Under the pieces are notes generated by a model. That model saw only the letters and a list, made by a program, of their open reading frames with translations, was not told the DNA's origin and did not search any database. This document shows, piece by piece, positions 49,373 through 59,549 of a stretch of DNA of 64,000 nucleotides; position 1 is the stretch's first letter; every line of letters starts with the position of its first letter. The position numbers and the translations under genes are program-made. Source of the stretch: Hypholoma sublateritium FD-334 SS-4 (lineage: Eukaryota; Basidiomycota; Agaricomycetes; Agaricales; Strophariaceae); contig KN817598.1 of assembly GCA_000827495.1 (NCBI GenBank), positions 62,001 through 126,000 on the forward strand, given 5' to 3'.

Positions 49373-50830
49373 ATGTCCTCCATGGCGGAAAACCCTCCGA
49401 TTCACCGACTGAGCCACGATCTACTGCTGCACATCTTCGAGCAGAATGCCCACATGTTCGCAGAGAAAAATGCCCTTATAACCACGCGTACAGCATCACA
49501 GGTGTGCGGCAACTGGCGATCCATCATGCTTGCAACGCCTTTCCTGTGGGGAAGGCTGCTCGATTTCGATGTCCTCGCCCGATCCACCGGGGACGGGTAT
49601 TGGGGAGACGAGCTCGTGCGGCGCACCGGCAGTTCTGTCTTGTGGATCAAAACCGAAAAGGCTCTGATAACTGAACGCGCGAGTCGACAATTGGCTGAGC
49701 ACTTCGTCAAAACTGTAGAAGAGAACTTCCATCGCCTCCAAATACTGGTCGTGGATTTTCACCTAATCGAATGGGCAAGGTACCGTGAGTTGTGGCACAA
49801 AATCACATCCCTGCCAGCACCGCAGCTTCAATGCTTTGACTTCACTGTTTCAATGCCCGGGATCGGACAGCGCACTCCAACGGGAGGGGATAGACTCTCA
49901 TCGCTCCCACTATTTGCCGACGATGCGCCGTGCCTACGTACGTTCAGGGCTGTACAATTCATATTCGACCTTCAAGTTCCCTGGTTATGTGGGCTTCGAG
50001 ACTTGTATATCGGATATTCAACTATCCATCCCACTCTACTTGATGCGTTGGCTACCACAGAGAGCCTCGAGCGTCTAGAGCTATGCAGTGTATCGTTCAC
50101 TGAGGACGAGGATGACGAGGAGGACGTACATTTGCAGACCGTTCATCTCCCCAAGCTCAAAGAATTGCGTCTCGCGTCTCTCCATCCAAGTGTGTGTGAT
50201 ATTCTGCTGGATCAATTGATCATACCACCGGACTGTGCGCTGCAGTACACCCTTGGACTTGCAAGAGACTGGTTCGATGACGATCATTTTATAGCGGAAC
50301 TCACCGACATCATTCGTCGGCTCTCTGAATGTGCGCGAAGATGTTTCCGGCTTCGGGTTCCAACAACTCTACTATTCCACTATGAAACAGATCTCCTTTG
50401 CATCGAGTCTGGTGCACAAGACGGTTTTGGTGGATTTAATTTTCTCATTAGCAGTCATTTGCTACCTCGTCTCGAGCAAATTACGGCCACCTTCCTCTCT
50501 GAATTCACTCTTCCCGAATTTCGGCACGTCACGCAGTTGTACCTCGAGATAGAATTCGACGAGGAAACATTTCCGTTGCTACTTCCTTTCCTCGGCTGCC
50601 TTTCGTCCGTGCAAGTTCTCACCACCCGCTGTTGGTACCCAACCTTCTTCAAACTTCTCAAAGAAAAGCTTGACCCGCCGCGTTCTGTATTTCCTTTGTT
50701 GAAAACTATCAAAATGCAGACTCCGAGGCTCCAACCTGGATCATTCGGCGACGACTATAAATATGTGAATCTCTCTGACTTTATAGGTGCGCTTGACGGG
50801 TATCCTGTCGAGGTTGTATTCTTTCGGTAG
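49373..50830 (+). CDS. FbxA: F-box protein of the tandem array, intact
   Basis: Single-exon gene of 485 aa starting MSSMAENPPIHRLSHDLLLH. It is a probable SCF ubiquitin-ligase adaptor, inferred from the F-box-like N-terminus: LSHDLLLHIFEQNAHMF, ASQVCGNWRSIMLATPFLWG (about residues 11-58), as in other agaricomycete F-box proteins. The rest is a leucine-rich, divergent body with repeated HLPKLKELRLASLHPSVCD-like segments and ends with the array-wide signature DGYPVEVV four residues before the stop. An acidic insert EDEDDEEDVH lies near residue 245. It is preceded by the shared promoter module. The GTG six bases upstream is in frame but ATG is the sensible start. No substrate can be proposed. 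Confidence 0.85.
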   Translation: MSSMAENPPIHRLSHDLLLHIFEQNAHMFAEKNALITTRTASQVCGNWRSIMLATPFLWGRLLDFDVLARSTGDGYWGDELVRRTGSSVLWIKTEKALITERASRQLAEHFVKTVEENFHRLQILVVDFHLIEWARYRELWHKITSLPAPQLQCFDFTVSMPGIGQRTPTGGDRLSSLPLFADDAPCLRTFRAVQFIFDLQVPWLCGLRDLYIGYSTIHPTLLDALATTESLERLELCSVSFTEDEDDEEDVHLQTVHLPKLKELRLASLHPSVCDILLDQLIIPPDCALQYTLGLARDWFDDDHFIAELTDIIRRLSECARRCFRLRVPTTLLFHYETDLLCIESGAQDGFGGFNFLISSHLLPRLEQITATFLSEFTLPEFRHVTQLYLEIEFDEETFPLLLPFLGCLSSVQVLTTRCWYPTFFKLLKEKLDPPRSVFPLLKTIKMQTPRLQPGSFGDDYKYVNLSDFIGALDGYPVEVVFFR

Positions 50831-51045
50831 GCAGTATAAACCTACCATTTATCAATGCCAAGGTCGTATGTTTTTAGTAGCTCAAATCAAGATGCACCAT
50901 CATCTCTATTCAATTTTCCGATGCGTGGAGGAACCATCATGGAAGTTATTTGTAGTAGAAATCTTAAGCAGAGTGCAGATAATCTATTGAGCGCTTATCC
51001 ACTTGCGATCAGACACCGGCGCACACCGCCGGCGCCGTGCGTGCA

Positions 51046-51450
51046 CGCCGCGCCAAACAACGCCCATCAATCTCCTTGTCCCGCGACCACCATCACCATC
51101 TTATCCCAGCCAACTCGCTCGCCCGCCGCACGTCGAATAGCCTCTGGCTGCGCAGCATTCATCGCATCGGTGTCGACGAGCATGCCAATGCCTGCGTCTT
51201 CCGGCGGACAATGCCTGCGCGGCACGTAATGCCCCCGCCCGCACGCCCACGACGGCCCACAGCGCACACAGGGCGCTCGCCGGTCAGCCCCGGCACATAA
51301 TAAGCGCATATATCCACCTGGACATCACGAAAATCGCCCGACACGAGGGCGGGCGTACGTACGCGGAGGTGCTACCCGCCCGTCGATGCGCGCAGACACG
51401 GCACAGTACCCCAATACAGCACAGTACAGCACGCTGCTGGCGGCCCCGCC
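51046..51450 (+). repeat. R1 repeat copy 2 (downstream of FbxA)
   Basis: Starts CGCCAAACAACGCCCATCAA and continues with TCCTTGTCCCGCGACCACC, CACGTCGAATAGCC, GACATCACGAAAATCGCCCG and TACAGCACAGTACAGCACG. It is the longest R1 copy and shares both ends with copy 1 and the middle with copy 3. Confidence 0.8.
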
Positions 51451-52060
51451 CGCCACCCGCTGACAGCGAACGGCACATAGCAAACGGCGTACAGAGGGAG
51501 TTGCTACTCCCCGTCTTACCGCGATCACAGCGCCTTCGAGTTCATTACCCAGAGGTACTCAGTCCGCACGCCTCAAATAACGTCAGTCCGCTTATTCCAT
51601 ACGTATCCCGCACATCCAGCTGACGAGGTCCCAAAAAACAGCGACATGCGCGCATACGACATCGAGATTGACAGCAGGCGCACAGGCGGCGACGGCGCAC
51701 GGGTCATGACGCATCGGGGCGCCACCGCCCGATGGAGGCATGCATGATGCATCGACATGACATGGACAACGAAAGCCGGCATCGACGACCGCACGTTACG
51801 TCGACCCAGTACCGCCAATCGTAGAGACACCTCCTGTGTCCTCCCCTGCATCCTGCCCAGTCTAATGGTAACCCAGACACGCATTTGCCACCCCATACCC
51901 CAGCCCAGCGCCGCGCCTGGACAACTCCACCACCCAGCGCTTCGCTCGTTTCCCGCACGGGCGACTTTCCATCAGACACGTCCTCTGCAGGGCGCATGCA
52001 GCGCAGCGATACGTCGACCACAGCAAGCAAACGTCCGAATCGTGCACAATCTATCCTACT

Positions 52061-52760
52061 CCAATTCGATCGAGTAATCGATCAAGCGATCAATTAATCA
52101 GACGCGAATAGACGCGCGTCAGAAGTAGTGGCTAAAACGTACAGCACACCGAGAGATACAAGACCCAGCGCCTCTCTCTCTTCCTACATACGCGATCTAC
52201 ACCCGCCGCAACGCGCCGCGCTGCGCTGGCCCACCCGCACATCTACCTTTTCGTCACCGCCGCCATCACCAACTAGACGTCGGACGCCCACCCGACACGT
52301 CCTCGTGGTCCTCGCGCAGCGCACCACACATCCACCTGCGCGCCGAACGTGAAAAGGGGCGTGGCTACATACCCCACCGTGCCCCTAACAAAACCGATAC
52401 ATCCACACGACGTGGACAATGCAAGCCGGCCTCGCGCCAATTTCCACAGATGTCACGTCACCTCGAAGCATAGTACCGCCAGCCCAGTCATCGTCGTACC
52501 GCCGCTCCTCCGCAGCCTTATACCAACCCAATAACATACAGCCAAGTCCCAGTTCAAACACACGTACACCACCCACCCTGTCCCATCATCATCATCGCTC
52601 TCCACCGCGCCACCTCGATATACACGGCGAATACTTGCGCTCCGAACGTGAACACCAAGCGCAGGCGACGGGGCGCGGTGTCGTCTCGTGTGCGGATCCT
52701 CCATTCTAGCTAAATCGATCGATCAATCAGACACCAATAGACGGCCGCGAAGGTCGACCA
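52061..52760 (+). repeat. R2 repeat units, two copies
   Basis: Cores at 52061-52118 (CAATTAATCAGACGCGAATA) and 52689-52760 (TGCGGATCCTCCATTCTAGC, then CAATCAGACACCAATAGACG), about 630 bp apart. Each is followed by similar GC-rich sequence. Confidence 0.7.
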
Positions 52761-53788
52761 CGCGCGCGCCGGAATATCTCGCGGAGCAGGAGCAGGAGCG
52801 GACGGCACGCTGAGATGCCAACCCCAACGCCTCCTACATACGCGCAGCACACGCAGTCCACATGCGCCGCGCCGGCCCACCCGCACATCTGCCTTTTTGG
52901 CGCCGCCTCACCGAGCGCACCTTGCCTCCATCGTCATCGCCATCTGACATAGAACATCGACGCGCCAACCACCCTCGCGTCGGCGCACGGTGCACCGGCC
53001 TACACGCCCCCGTGCCCCACCGTGAAATGCAATGCACAAAAAATGTAAACCAGCACCCCGCCGCGGCCGCGCATGAAGGCACCGCGATATATGCATGCAG
53101 CGCCGAATCCCGAGCGTGCGTCGATACACGTGTTGGCCGCTAGCACGCCGGCGCGGCGGCGCGGAGGAACTGGGAGACACCCGTGCATGCGAGACTGGCA
53201 GCGCGCACGCACGCACACACACACACACGCCATGGGCACGGAGTCATGGCGTACGCACACACCAGCCCACGGCGCGCCGCTGGCGTCCCTTCATCCGCCC
53301 CTGCGCAACCACATCCCGCACCCGAGCTCACCTACACACACCGGCGCCGCCGCCGCGCACTGTGTGCCGACGCCCGCGCGGGCAGGCTGCAGGAGGCGGA
53401 AGACGACCCCGTTCGGCGGGAGGAGAGTGTCAAACGCGGAGACATCATGATGACGATGCGCGTGATGGTCGAGGCGCGCGGCGCGGGAGGAGGGGGACAT
53501 GGTCGGCCGCTGGATGCGGGCGCGGCGCGGCGCGGGTGCGACCTCAGCTAGGTTGGCGGATTTGGCGAATTTGGCAGAAGGACGCTCGTGCGCGGCACCC
53601 CGTCCGCGCCGCAGCCGCGCCGCCTTCCTGAACAATACATCGCTTTATCGTCTTCTGCCGGGGATGTTGGCGTCGCCGCCGGCGTGAACGAGTACTTGCG
53701 GGGGTGGATATGCAAAATACGTCCTGCAGAGAAAGATTTGTGCTGCGTTTGTGTCCTAGAGCCCCCGACAAGCCCCCGATGTCAGATT

Positions 53789-54053
53789 CAAAAGCTATTT
53801 CATTTTGCCTTAAGAATGGTCACGTGATCTTTAATGAAACATCGCTGCCAGGCCTCATGCCAGACTCATGGTTCGCTAACTTCGTTTGTCTCTTGCTTGT
53901 CTCTTCATCGCAATCTCATCGCCATCGATCATCCGTCCAGCCCTCGAACCCACTAGGGTAGAATAAAAAAAGTGTATGCTCCTTTGCGCTTCATCGATTT
54001 GAGACTGCCTAGCTTATTCCAACGATAGCACCTTGATAGCAACCGCCGTGGAA
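53789..54053 (+). promoter_or_regulatory. Shared F-box promoter module, FbxB copy
   Basis: Contains CATTTTGCCTTAAGAATGG, GCCATCGATCATCCG, CACTAGGGTAGAATAAA, TTCATCGATTTGAGACTGCC and CTTATTCCAACGATAGC. Confidence 0.7.
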
Positions 54054-55502
54054 ATGTCCTCCGTCGCGAATGATGCTCCGATTTACCAACTCAGCTATGA
54101 TCTGCTGTTGCACATCTTCGAGGACAACGCCCACATGTTCGCAGACGACAGTGCCCTTATCACCACGCTTGCAGCATCACAGGTGTGCCAGCACTGGAGA
54201 TCCTTCATGCTTGCGACACCTTCCCTGTGGGGAAAACTGCTGGATTTCGATGTCCTTGACCGATCCACCGGAGAGGGGTATTGGGGAGAAGAGCTCGTCC
54301 GGCGCACCGGCAGCTCTGTTTTATGGATCAAGGCCGTAAAGGGTCTGGTGAAAGAGCGCCCGAATCAACAATTGGCTTTGCACTTTATCAAAACTATCAA
54401 AGACCACTTCCATCGCGTCGAAATACTGGTCGTGGATTTAGAGTTAATGGAATTCGCCAGGCACCGTGAATTTTGGAACGAAATTACATCCCACCCCGTA
54501 CCGCAGCTTCAATGCTTTGACTACACTGTTATACTCGATCGGGATGGACGGCGCAATATAGTACAACGCGCGTCATACTCACCGTTCCCACTATTTGCCG
54601 ATGATGCGCCGCGCCTGCGTACATTCAGGGCCATACAATTCGAATTCGACCTTCAAGTTCCGTGGGCCCGTGGACTTCGTGACTTGCTTGTCGGACAATC
54701 GACTTTCCTTCCCACTCTACTCGATGCATTGCCTGCCATAGAGAGCCTCGAGCGTCTCGAACTAAACAATATCGTGTGGCTCGCCGAGGGCGAGGACAAC
54801 GTATATTTGCAGACTGTCCATCTTCCCAAGCTCAAAGAATTGCGTCTCGGCTCACTCCATCCAAGCGTGTGTGATATTCTACTGGACCACTTGATCATAC
54901 CACCGGACTGTGCCTTGCGGTACACCCTTCAACTTTCAACAGTCTGGTTCCTTGACCGTAATCTTGAGACGGAGATCACTACCATAATTCGTCGGCTCTC
55001 CGAATATGCGCGAAGATATTTCCTGCATTGGGTCCCAACAAATTTACTACTTCGCTGCGAAAAAGATGTCCTTTGCATCGCGACTGGCACACAAGACGGT
55101 CTTGGTGGATTCTATTTGCTGATTGAGAGCGATTTACTGCATGTTCGTGCGCAAATTACGGCCACTTTCCTCTCCGAATTCACCCTTCCCGAATTTCGCC
55201 ACGTCACGCAGTTGCGCTTCGAAACAGAATTCAGTGATGAAGACGTTTTGCTTCTTGCTTTCTTCGGCTGCCTTTCGTCCGTTCAAATTCTCACCACTTG
55301 CTGTTGGCACCCACACTTCTTCAACTTTCTCAAAGAAAAGCTCGACCCGCAGCGTTCTGTATTTCCTTCGTTGAAAACTATCAAATTGGAGAAATCGAAG
55401 CCCCGACCTGGATTACCCATCGAGGACTACAAAAATGTGGATCTCTCTGATTTTATAGGTTCGCATGACGGGTATCCTGTCGAGGTCGTAATCTCTCCGT
55501 AG
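54054..55502 (+). CDS. FbxB: F-box protein of the tandem array, intact
   Basis: Single-exon gene of 482 aa starting MSSVANDAPIYQLSYDLLLH. The F-box-like region is LSYDLLLHIFEDNAHMF with SQVCQHWRSFMLATPSLWGK. The body is colinear with FbxA throughout (for example HLPKLKELRLGSLHPSVCD, TATFLSEFTLPEFRHVTQL) and ends DGYPVEVVISP. Compared with FbxA the acidic loop is shorter (LAEGEDNVY). The upstream open frame begins with TTG; the ATG aligned with the other copies was used. Its downstream flank matches that of FbxA for at least 130 bp, so A and B are probably the closest full-length pair, though this is judged by eye. Confidence 0.85.
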   Translation: MSSVANDAPIYQLSYDLLLHIFEDNAHMFADDSALITTLAASQVCQHWRSFMLATPSLWGKLLDFDVLDRSTGEGYWGEELVRRTGSSVLWIKAVKGLVKERPNQQLALHFIKTIKDHFHRVEILVVDLELMEFARHREFWNEITSHPVPQLQCFDYTVILDRDGRRNIVQRASYSPFPLFADDAPRLRTFRAIQFEFDLQVPWARGLRDLLVGQSTFLPTLLDALPAIESLERLELNNIVWLAEGEDNVYLQTVHLPKLKELRLGSLHPSVCDILLDHLIIPPDCALRYTLQLSTVWFLDRNLETEITTIIRRLSEYARRYFLHWVPTNLLLRCEKDVLCIATGTQDGLGGFYLLIESDLLHVRAQITATFLSEFTLPEFRHVTQLRFETEFSDEDVLLLAFFGCLSSVQILTTCCWHPHFFNFLKEKLDPQRSVFPSLKTIKLEKSKPRPGLPIEDYKNVDLSDFIGSHDGYPVEVVISP

Positions 55503-55675
55503 GTAGTATAAACCTACCATTTTATCAATGCCAAGGTCGTATGTTTTCGGTAGCTAAAATCAATATGCACCATTATCGCTATTCAATTTCCCGATGTGTG
55601 TGGAGGAACCGTCATGCAAGTATTTGTAGCAATCCGCAGTTATCCACTTGCGATCAGACTCACCAGCGTACACAG

Positions 55676-56050
55676 GGCCAAACAACGCCCATCAATCTCC
55701 TTGTCCCGTGACCGCCACCACCACCATCCTCTTCAGTCTGGTCCCTCGTCATGCCAGCGGCGACACGGCCGCCGCACGTCGAATAGCGCCGGGCAGCGCA
55801 GTAATCATCGCTTTGGCGTCGTCGGGCATATCAATTCCCACTCACCTGCCTCTTTCGTCGAACAATACGGCGGCGCGTTATGCCTCCGCTTGCAGGCCCG
55901 CGATGATCCTCAGAGCCCAGTGGGGCCGTCCCGATGGACACCGGCACACGTTAGCCGCATACATCCGCCCGAACATAACGAAAATCGCCCGACACGAGAG
56001 CGTATGTACGTACGCAGAGATACTACCTGCCCTGTCGATGCGCGTACTTA
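55676..56050 (+). repeat. R1 repeat copy 3 (downstream of FbxB)
   Basis: Shares GGCCAAACAACGCCCATCAA, TCTCCTTGTCCCGTGACCGC, GCCGCACGTCGAATAGC, ACATAACGAAAATCGCCCG, ACACGAGAGCG and TACGTACGCAGA with the other copies. Confidence 0.8.
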
Positions 56051-56718
56051 GACATCTTAATTTCAGCACAGCACGTCGCCGGTGACCCAGCACCGACGAA
56101 ACGCACAAACCGCTGACAACGGCTGGCGTACATTGGACGCCAAAGGAGGACACTGCTCGCCTCGTCGCGCGCGATCACAGCGGGCCATCACGTTGCCCCT
56201 CGTTCCTCAGAGATAGCCACATGCACCAAGCAACGGCAGTCTGATAAATCCATGGGCGTGATGCACAGCCAGCCAGCAAGGACGGCGACATGTGCCCATA
56301 CGACATTGACAGCGGGCCCGCAGGCGGCAGCATACGGGCCATGGGCATCGAGGCTTCAGCAGATGCCAGACGGGGGCATACATCGACTCATGACATGGAC
56401 AACGAAAGCCAGGATTGCGCCTAAGTTCCACCGGCATCACATCACATCACCTCAAAGCACAGTATAGCTTACCCGTCAGCCCGCCCATCGCAATAACCCC
56501 GCCTACTCGTCAGCCCAGTCCAACCAAGCCCCTCCCAAGGCCCAAGCCTCGTCCGAACACACCTACAGCACCCCATCTCCCCTCCCCGCAGCGCCGCGCC
56601 TCGATGAACCCGCCTCTACGTCCTAAACGAGCGCTTTTTGGACAGCAATCCAAGTTCATACCTACCCTGTTCGAGCGCAGGCAAAGGGGTGCGCACACTC
56701 ACACTAAGCGCCCCGTGT

Positions 56719-56790
56719 GTGGTTCCTCGATTTTATCCAAATCCATATATCAAACAGTCAGACGCGAGTATTTAGATGGCCGAAGTTGGA
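56719..56790 (+). repeat. R2 repeat core, one copy
   Basis: TGGTTCCTCGATTTTATCCA, then CAAACAGTCAGACGCGAGTA and GATGGCCGAAG. More diverged than the other cores. Confidence 0.55.
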
Positions 56791-57309
56791 AGTTGGAACA
56801 CTCGTTCACGAGTCAACGCCAAAAACAGGATGTACGCGAAGACACAAGACTCAACGCTAGTCCCCCTACACTGTTGCGGCGCTTGCGTACCTCTATGCGC
56901 GGATCGACTTCGCCCGTACTAGCCATTCTTGCCTAGCTCCCAGCCAGCATACCGCCGTCTCTCTCCACCGAGGACCGCACGTATACGCGAAGTCCTTCGA
57001 ACCAGGCATCAGCACCCTACGACACGCAGCGCGACGTGATACCACGCCACGTGCGCATGCATACCGACCGATGGCGCGCCGCGCGCGGCAGAGGCGCATG
57101 AATGCAGATGTACACCGCGCGTTGGATGTCTGGCGCGGTACACGTTGATATCGAGTGCCGCTGGGAGATTTTGACTTGGGCAAGGGCGGGACTGCATGCG
57201 AATACGCATTTGGGAGATATTTTACGCCATAAACACATCGGCGGCCTTTGAATACACACGAAGCGGCGCCGATGATCTCAGGTCGAGCCTTCAATTTTTT
57301 GTGTGACTG

Positions 57310-57528
57310 TCCACGAGCTGTAACCTTATGCTTAGTACGCTTATGTAACCATTCCTCGTGCTTGTAGAACGCCTCTTCATTACCTCTTCATCGACATCGA
57401 TCATCTGTTTGTCCATCGAACTCTCTGGGGTAGCAAACAAAATATACTTAACCTCCCCCAGTGCGCTTCATCGATTCGGGACTGTGCACCTTATTTCAAC
57501 AACTCTGCCGATAACAACTGCCCTAGAA
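57310..57528 (+). promoter_or_regulatory. Shared F-box promoter module, FbxC copy
   Basis: Contains ACGCTTATGTAACCATTCCT, ATCGACATCGATCATCTG, CTCTGGGGTAGCAAACAAA, TTCATCGATTCGGGACTGTG and CTTATTTCAACAACTCTGCC. Confidence 0.7.
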
Positions 57529-58988
57529 ATGTCCTCTATCGCGGATGATCCTCCGATTCACCGCCTCAGCCATGATCTACTGCTGCACATCTTCGAGCAG
57601 AATGCCCACATGTTCGCAGACGACAACGCCCTGATCACCACGTGTATAACATCCCAGGTGTGCCAGACCTGGCGATACCTCTTGCTTGCAACACCTTTCT
57701 TGTGGGGAAGGCTGCTCGATTTCGATGTTCTTGCCCGATCCACCGGGGATGGGTATTGGGGAGACGAGCTCGTACGGCGCAGCGGTAGCTCTGTCTTATG
57801 GATCAAGTCTAGTCTAGAAATCCCCGAGAGGAGGAGGATTACGCGAATCAACCACAGGCTTTGCACTTCCTCAAAACTATCCAAGACAACTTGCATCGCC
57901 TCGAAATACTGGTCGTGAATCTAGACGCGGTCGAATATGTGAGGCACCATGGTTCATGGAACAAATTAGTATCCCTCCCTGCACCACAGCTTCAATCATT
58001 CGACTTGACTGTTTTATCTGACCGGGATGGACGACGCACCCCGTTCGGAGGCGTGTATTTCTCCCCGCCCGCATCATTTGCCGACGATGCGCCACGCCTA
58101 CGTAAATTCAGGGCCGTACAATTCGCATTCAATCTTCAAGCTCCCTGGGTCTGCTGTCTGCGCGAAGTATACATCGAACATTCGACTTCCCTTTCCGCGA
58201 CGCTCAACGCATTAGCTACCACAGAGAACCTCGAGTGTCTAGGGCTACATGCCGTATGGGTCGCCGAGGATGACGAGCATTTGCAGACCGTTCATCTCCA
58301 CAAGCTCAAAGAATTGCATCTCGACTCTCTGCATCCAAGTGTGTGTGGCATTCTATTGGACCACTTGAGAATTCCGTCAGAATGTGCATTGCAATACACC
58401 CTTAGACTGTCAACACACTGGTTCGCTGACAACGTCGACAACAATTTTGAGACGGCGCTCACTGCCGTAATTCGTCGGCTCTCCGAATGCGCGCGAGGTT
58501 ATTTCCTGAAAAAGGTCCCAATAAATTTACTGTTCCACTATGACGAAAACCTCCTTTGCATCACGACTCATGTGCAAGACGATTTCAATGGATTTCATCT
58601 CCACATTGAGAGCCCTTTACTGCCCCATCCCAAACAAATTATGGCGACTTTCCTCTCCGAATTCACACTTCCCGAATTTAGCCATGTCACAGAGTTGCAC
58701 CTTGAAATAGCATTCAATGATAAAAACATTTCGCTGCTTCCTTTCCTCGGCTGCCTTTCGTCAATTCGAACTCTCACCACCTGCTGTTGGGACCCCGACT
58801 TCTTCAAATTTCTCAAAGAAAAGCTTGACTCGCCGCGTTCTGTACTTCCTTTGTTGAGGACTATTAAAATGCAGAAACCGAGGCCCCCACCTAGCTTATC
58901 CGTCGAGAACTACTTGAAGGATGTGGATCTCTCTGAATTTATGGATGCGCTTGACGGGTATCCTGTCGAGGTCGTATTTTCTCGGTAG
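57529..58988 (+). pseudogene. FbxC: F-box array copy with one frameshift
   Basis: The frame opens at MSSIADDPPIHRLSHDLLLH and is F-box-like through SSVLWIK, then goes out of register at about 57800-57850 and stops at 57918. The rest of the protein, colinear with FbxA, continues without a stop in another frame (from about 57830, with LHFLKTIQDNLHRLEILVV) to 58988, ending DGYPVEVVFSR. The change corresponds to loss of one base or gain of two, near a GAGAGGAGGAGGATT purine run. No plausible intron bridges it. With the promoter module and everything else intact, this is either a very young pseudogene, a sequencing error in a purine run, or a truncated 129-residue F-box-only product. The last option would resemble a dominant fragment, but that is speculation. 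Confidence 0.75.
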
Positions 58989-59216
58989 TTATAATAAAGA
59001 CAGTGTACATATCATTTATCTGTTTGCGAAGGCCGTATGTTTTCAGTAGGACAGACTAAGATGTACCAAATATTGTCCGTATTCGAATTTCCAATCTGCG
59101 GAGGAGCCGACGGCGCGTGCATTTCTCATATACCATACTTGACTCATACGAGCAGATACCAAACAGATAATCTGTCGAGCGCCTAGTATCCGCTTGCGAT
59201 CAACTTGCGATCAGGC

Positions 59217-59390
59217 ACCAAACAACGCGCATCAATCTCCTTGTCCCGCGACCACCACCACCACCACCACCATCCTCTTACTCTTATCCCACGGCAACTC
59301 CTCGGCAATTCGCTCATTGTGCTAGCGGCGACACACCCGCCACACGTCGAATAGCCTCGGGAAGCGCAGTAGTCATCCCATCGGCGAACA
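59217..59390 (+). repeat. R1 repeat copy 4, truncated (downstream of FbxC)
   Basis: ACCAAACAACGCGCATCAAT, TCTCCTTGTCCCGCGACCAC with an expanded CAC run, then CACACGTCGAATAGCCTCGG. The right half of R1 seen in copies 1-3 is missing. Confidence 0.75.
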
Positions 59391-59430
59391 GAATCGTTCC
59401 TTGCCTCCCGCCTTCGCGTGCTTTCGAGTC

Positions 59431-59549
59431 TTTATCGACATCGATCATCTGTTTGTCTATCGAACTCACTGGGGTAGGACAAACGAAATATAAACTCTCC
59501 TGTGCTTCATTGATTCGGGATTGCGCTCCTTATTCCAACAACTCTGCCG
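59431..59549 (+). promoter_or_regulatory. Shared F-box promoter module, FbxD copy
   Basis: Contains ATCGACATCGATCATCTG, CACTGGGGTAGGACAAACG, a TATA-like AAATATAAACTC, TTCATTGATTCGGGATTGCG and CTTATTCCAACAACTCTGCC. Confidence 0.7.

Larger units (their letters stand above)
50831..54053. other. Spacer between FbxA and FbxB, GC-rich with repeats
   Basis: Begins with a 3' flank closely matching that of FbxB (ACCTACCATTTATCAATGCC, AAGGTCGTATGTTTT), then R1 and two R2 units. A segment at 52177-52275 recurs diverged at 52825-52940 (GGCCCACCCGCACATCT). A (CA)n run lies near 53207-53230. Overlapping long frames are GC artefacts. FbxB promoter sequence begins near 53789. Confidence 0.6.
55503..57528. 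other. Spacer between FbxB and FbxC with repeats
   Basis: FbxB 3' flank, R1 copy 3, one R2 core, then a GC-rich tract to about 57290 and the FbxC promoter module from about 57310. No gene supported. Confidence 0.6.
58989..59549. other. Spacer between FbxC and FbxD with R1 remnant and promoter
   Basis: The shortest spacer of the array at 561 bp. It has the FbxC 3' flank, a truncated R1 (59217-59390) and then the FbxD promoter module. R2 is absent. Confidence 0.65.

Noticed and set aside
45925..53650. Possible transposon or CRISPR-like array in the repeated GC-rich spacers
   Set aside because: Units are long and diverged with irregular spacing. No terminal inverted repeats, target-site duplications, transposase or reverse-transcriptase remnants were found, and CRISPR is not expected in a fungal nuclear genome.
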